From: an uncultured Clostridia bacterium
Lineage (GTDB): Bacteria > Bacillota_I > Bacilli_A > RF39 > UBA660
Reading direction: 5' to 3'
DNA: 52,568 nucleotides
NCBI GenBank assembly: GCA_947643225.1
Contig: CANRVH010000005.1
Span: 1-52,568, forward strand
Positions 52,519-52,568 of this stretch are shown one piece after another. The stretch's first letter is position 1; every line of letters begins with the position of its first letter. Made by a program: the position numbers and the translations under genes. The notes under the pieces were generated by a model that saw only the letters and a list, made by a program, of their open reading frames with translations, searched no databases and was not told the DNA's origin.

Positions 52519-52568
52519 TGTCAAAATTTCTTGAAAATGTCAGTAAAATCATTTTGAGAAAATGTCAG
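52519..52568. repeat. Short direct repeats at window edge, possible insertion-sequence end
   Basis: GAAAATGTCAG occurs at 52533-52543 and again at 52558-52568, 25 bases apart, with a further TGTCA at 52519-52523. Multiple repeated TGTCA blocks are characteristic of IS21-family ends. The rest of any element would lie beyond the window. Confidence 0.35.

Noticed and set aside
1-52568. Mycoplasma-type code (TGA = Trp), considered because of the AT richness
   Set aside because: TGG encodes Trp throughout and TGA ends genes such as yqzL and the 40-residue peptide.

Overview
The window is AT-rich (by eye well under one third G+C), densely packed and mostly minus-strand. It carries Bacillota landmarks: the dnaG-rpoD-trmK cluster, the yqfC-yqfD...ybeY-dgkA-cdd-era-yqzL-recO cluster, recD2 and mtaB. 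YqfC, YqfD, a SpoVB-like flippase and a GerA-type germinant-receptor subunit point to a spore-forming lineage. TGG is used for Trp and TGA ends several genes, so the code is standard (table 11) and not the Mycoplasma code. I infer an uncultured gut-type Bacilli/Erysipelotrichia-like bacterium; no species can be named from this.

Left part (1-9.99 kb): a truncated tRNA-Glu; a strongly decayed small gene; a class B-like sortase with its likely dedicated cargo, a wall-anchored thioredoxin-fold protein ending in an NPNTLD sorting signal; an ABC-2 drug/Na+ type exporter operon; a second operon of unknown purpose (GNAT, CorA-like membrane protein, ABC exporter); a transglutaminase-like protein; and an IS3-family remnant next to a run of ten C.

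Centre (10-34.4 kb): tRNA-Gln(CTG) cotranscribed with gltX, an unknown protein, a TasA/pilin-like surface protein, then the conserved housekeeping clusters on the minus strand. These are followed by a membrane-anchored acidic protein, a YfhO-like giant membrane protein, and a plus-strand block with spoVB, two small membrane proteins and a two-component system.

Right part (34.4-52.6 kb): two decayed segments (pilin-like and IS3-like); a MarR-controlled heterodimeric ABC exporter whose second subunit has a threefold repeat in its first extracellular loop; a three-gene cluster of a rifampin-phosphotransferase-like enzyme, an unusual half-helicase fused to two nuclease-like domains, and a NAT/GNAT_C acyltransferase; an rRNA uracil methyltransferase; a GerA/GerC-like pair without GerB; a membrane protein with 54-bp tandem repeats; a Ca2+-type P-ATPase; a 3D-domain-like exported protein; and at the very edge a 40-residue hydrophobic peptide gene next to repeats resembling an insertion-sequence end.

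The most promising candidates for undescribed biology are the half-helicase/double-nuclease protein and its neighbours (39.6-43.9 kb), the sortase/thioredoxin pair with a terminator between its genes, the GNAT/CorA-like/ABC operon, and the repeat-bearing exporter loop. Coding starts were adjusted where a ribosome binding site clearly favoured an internal start. All family assignments come from reading motifs, not from a database search.
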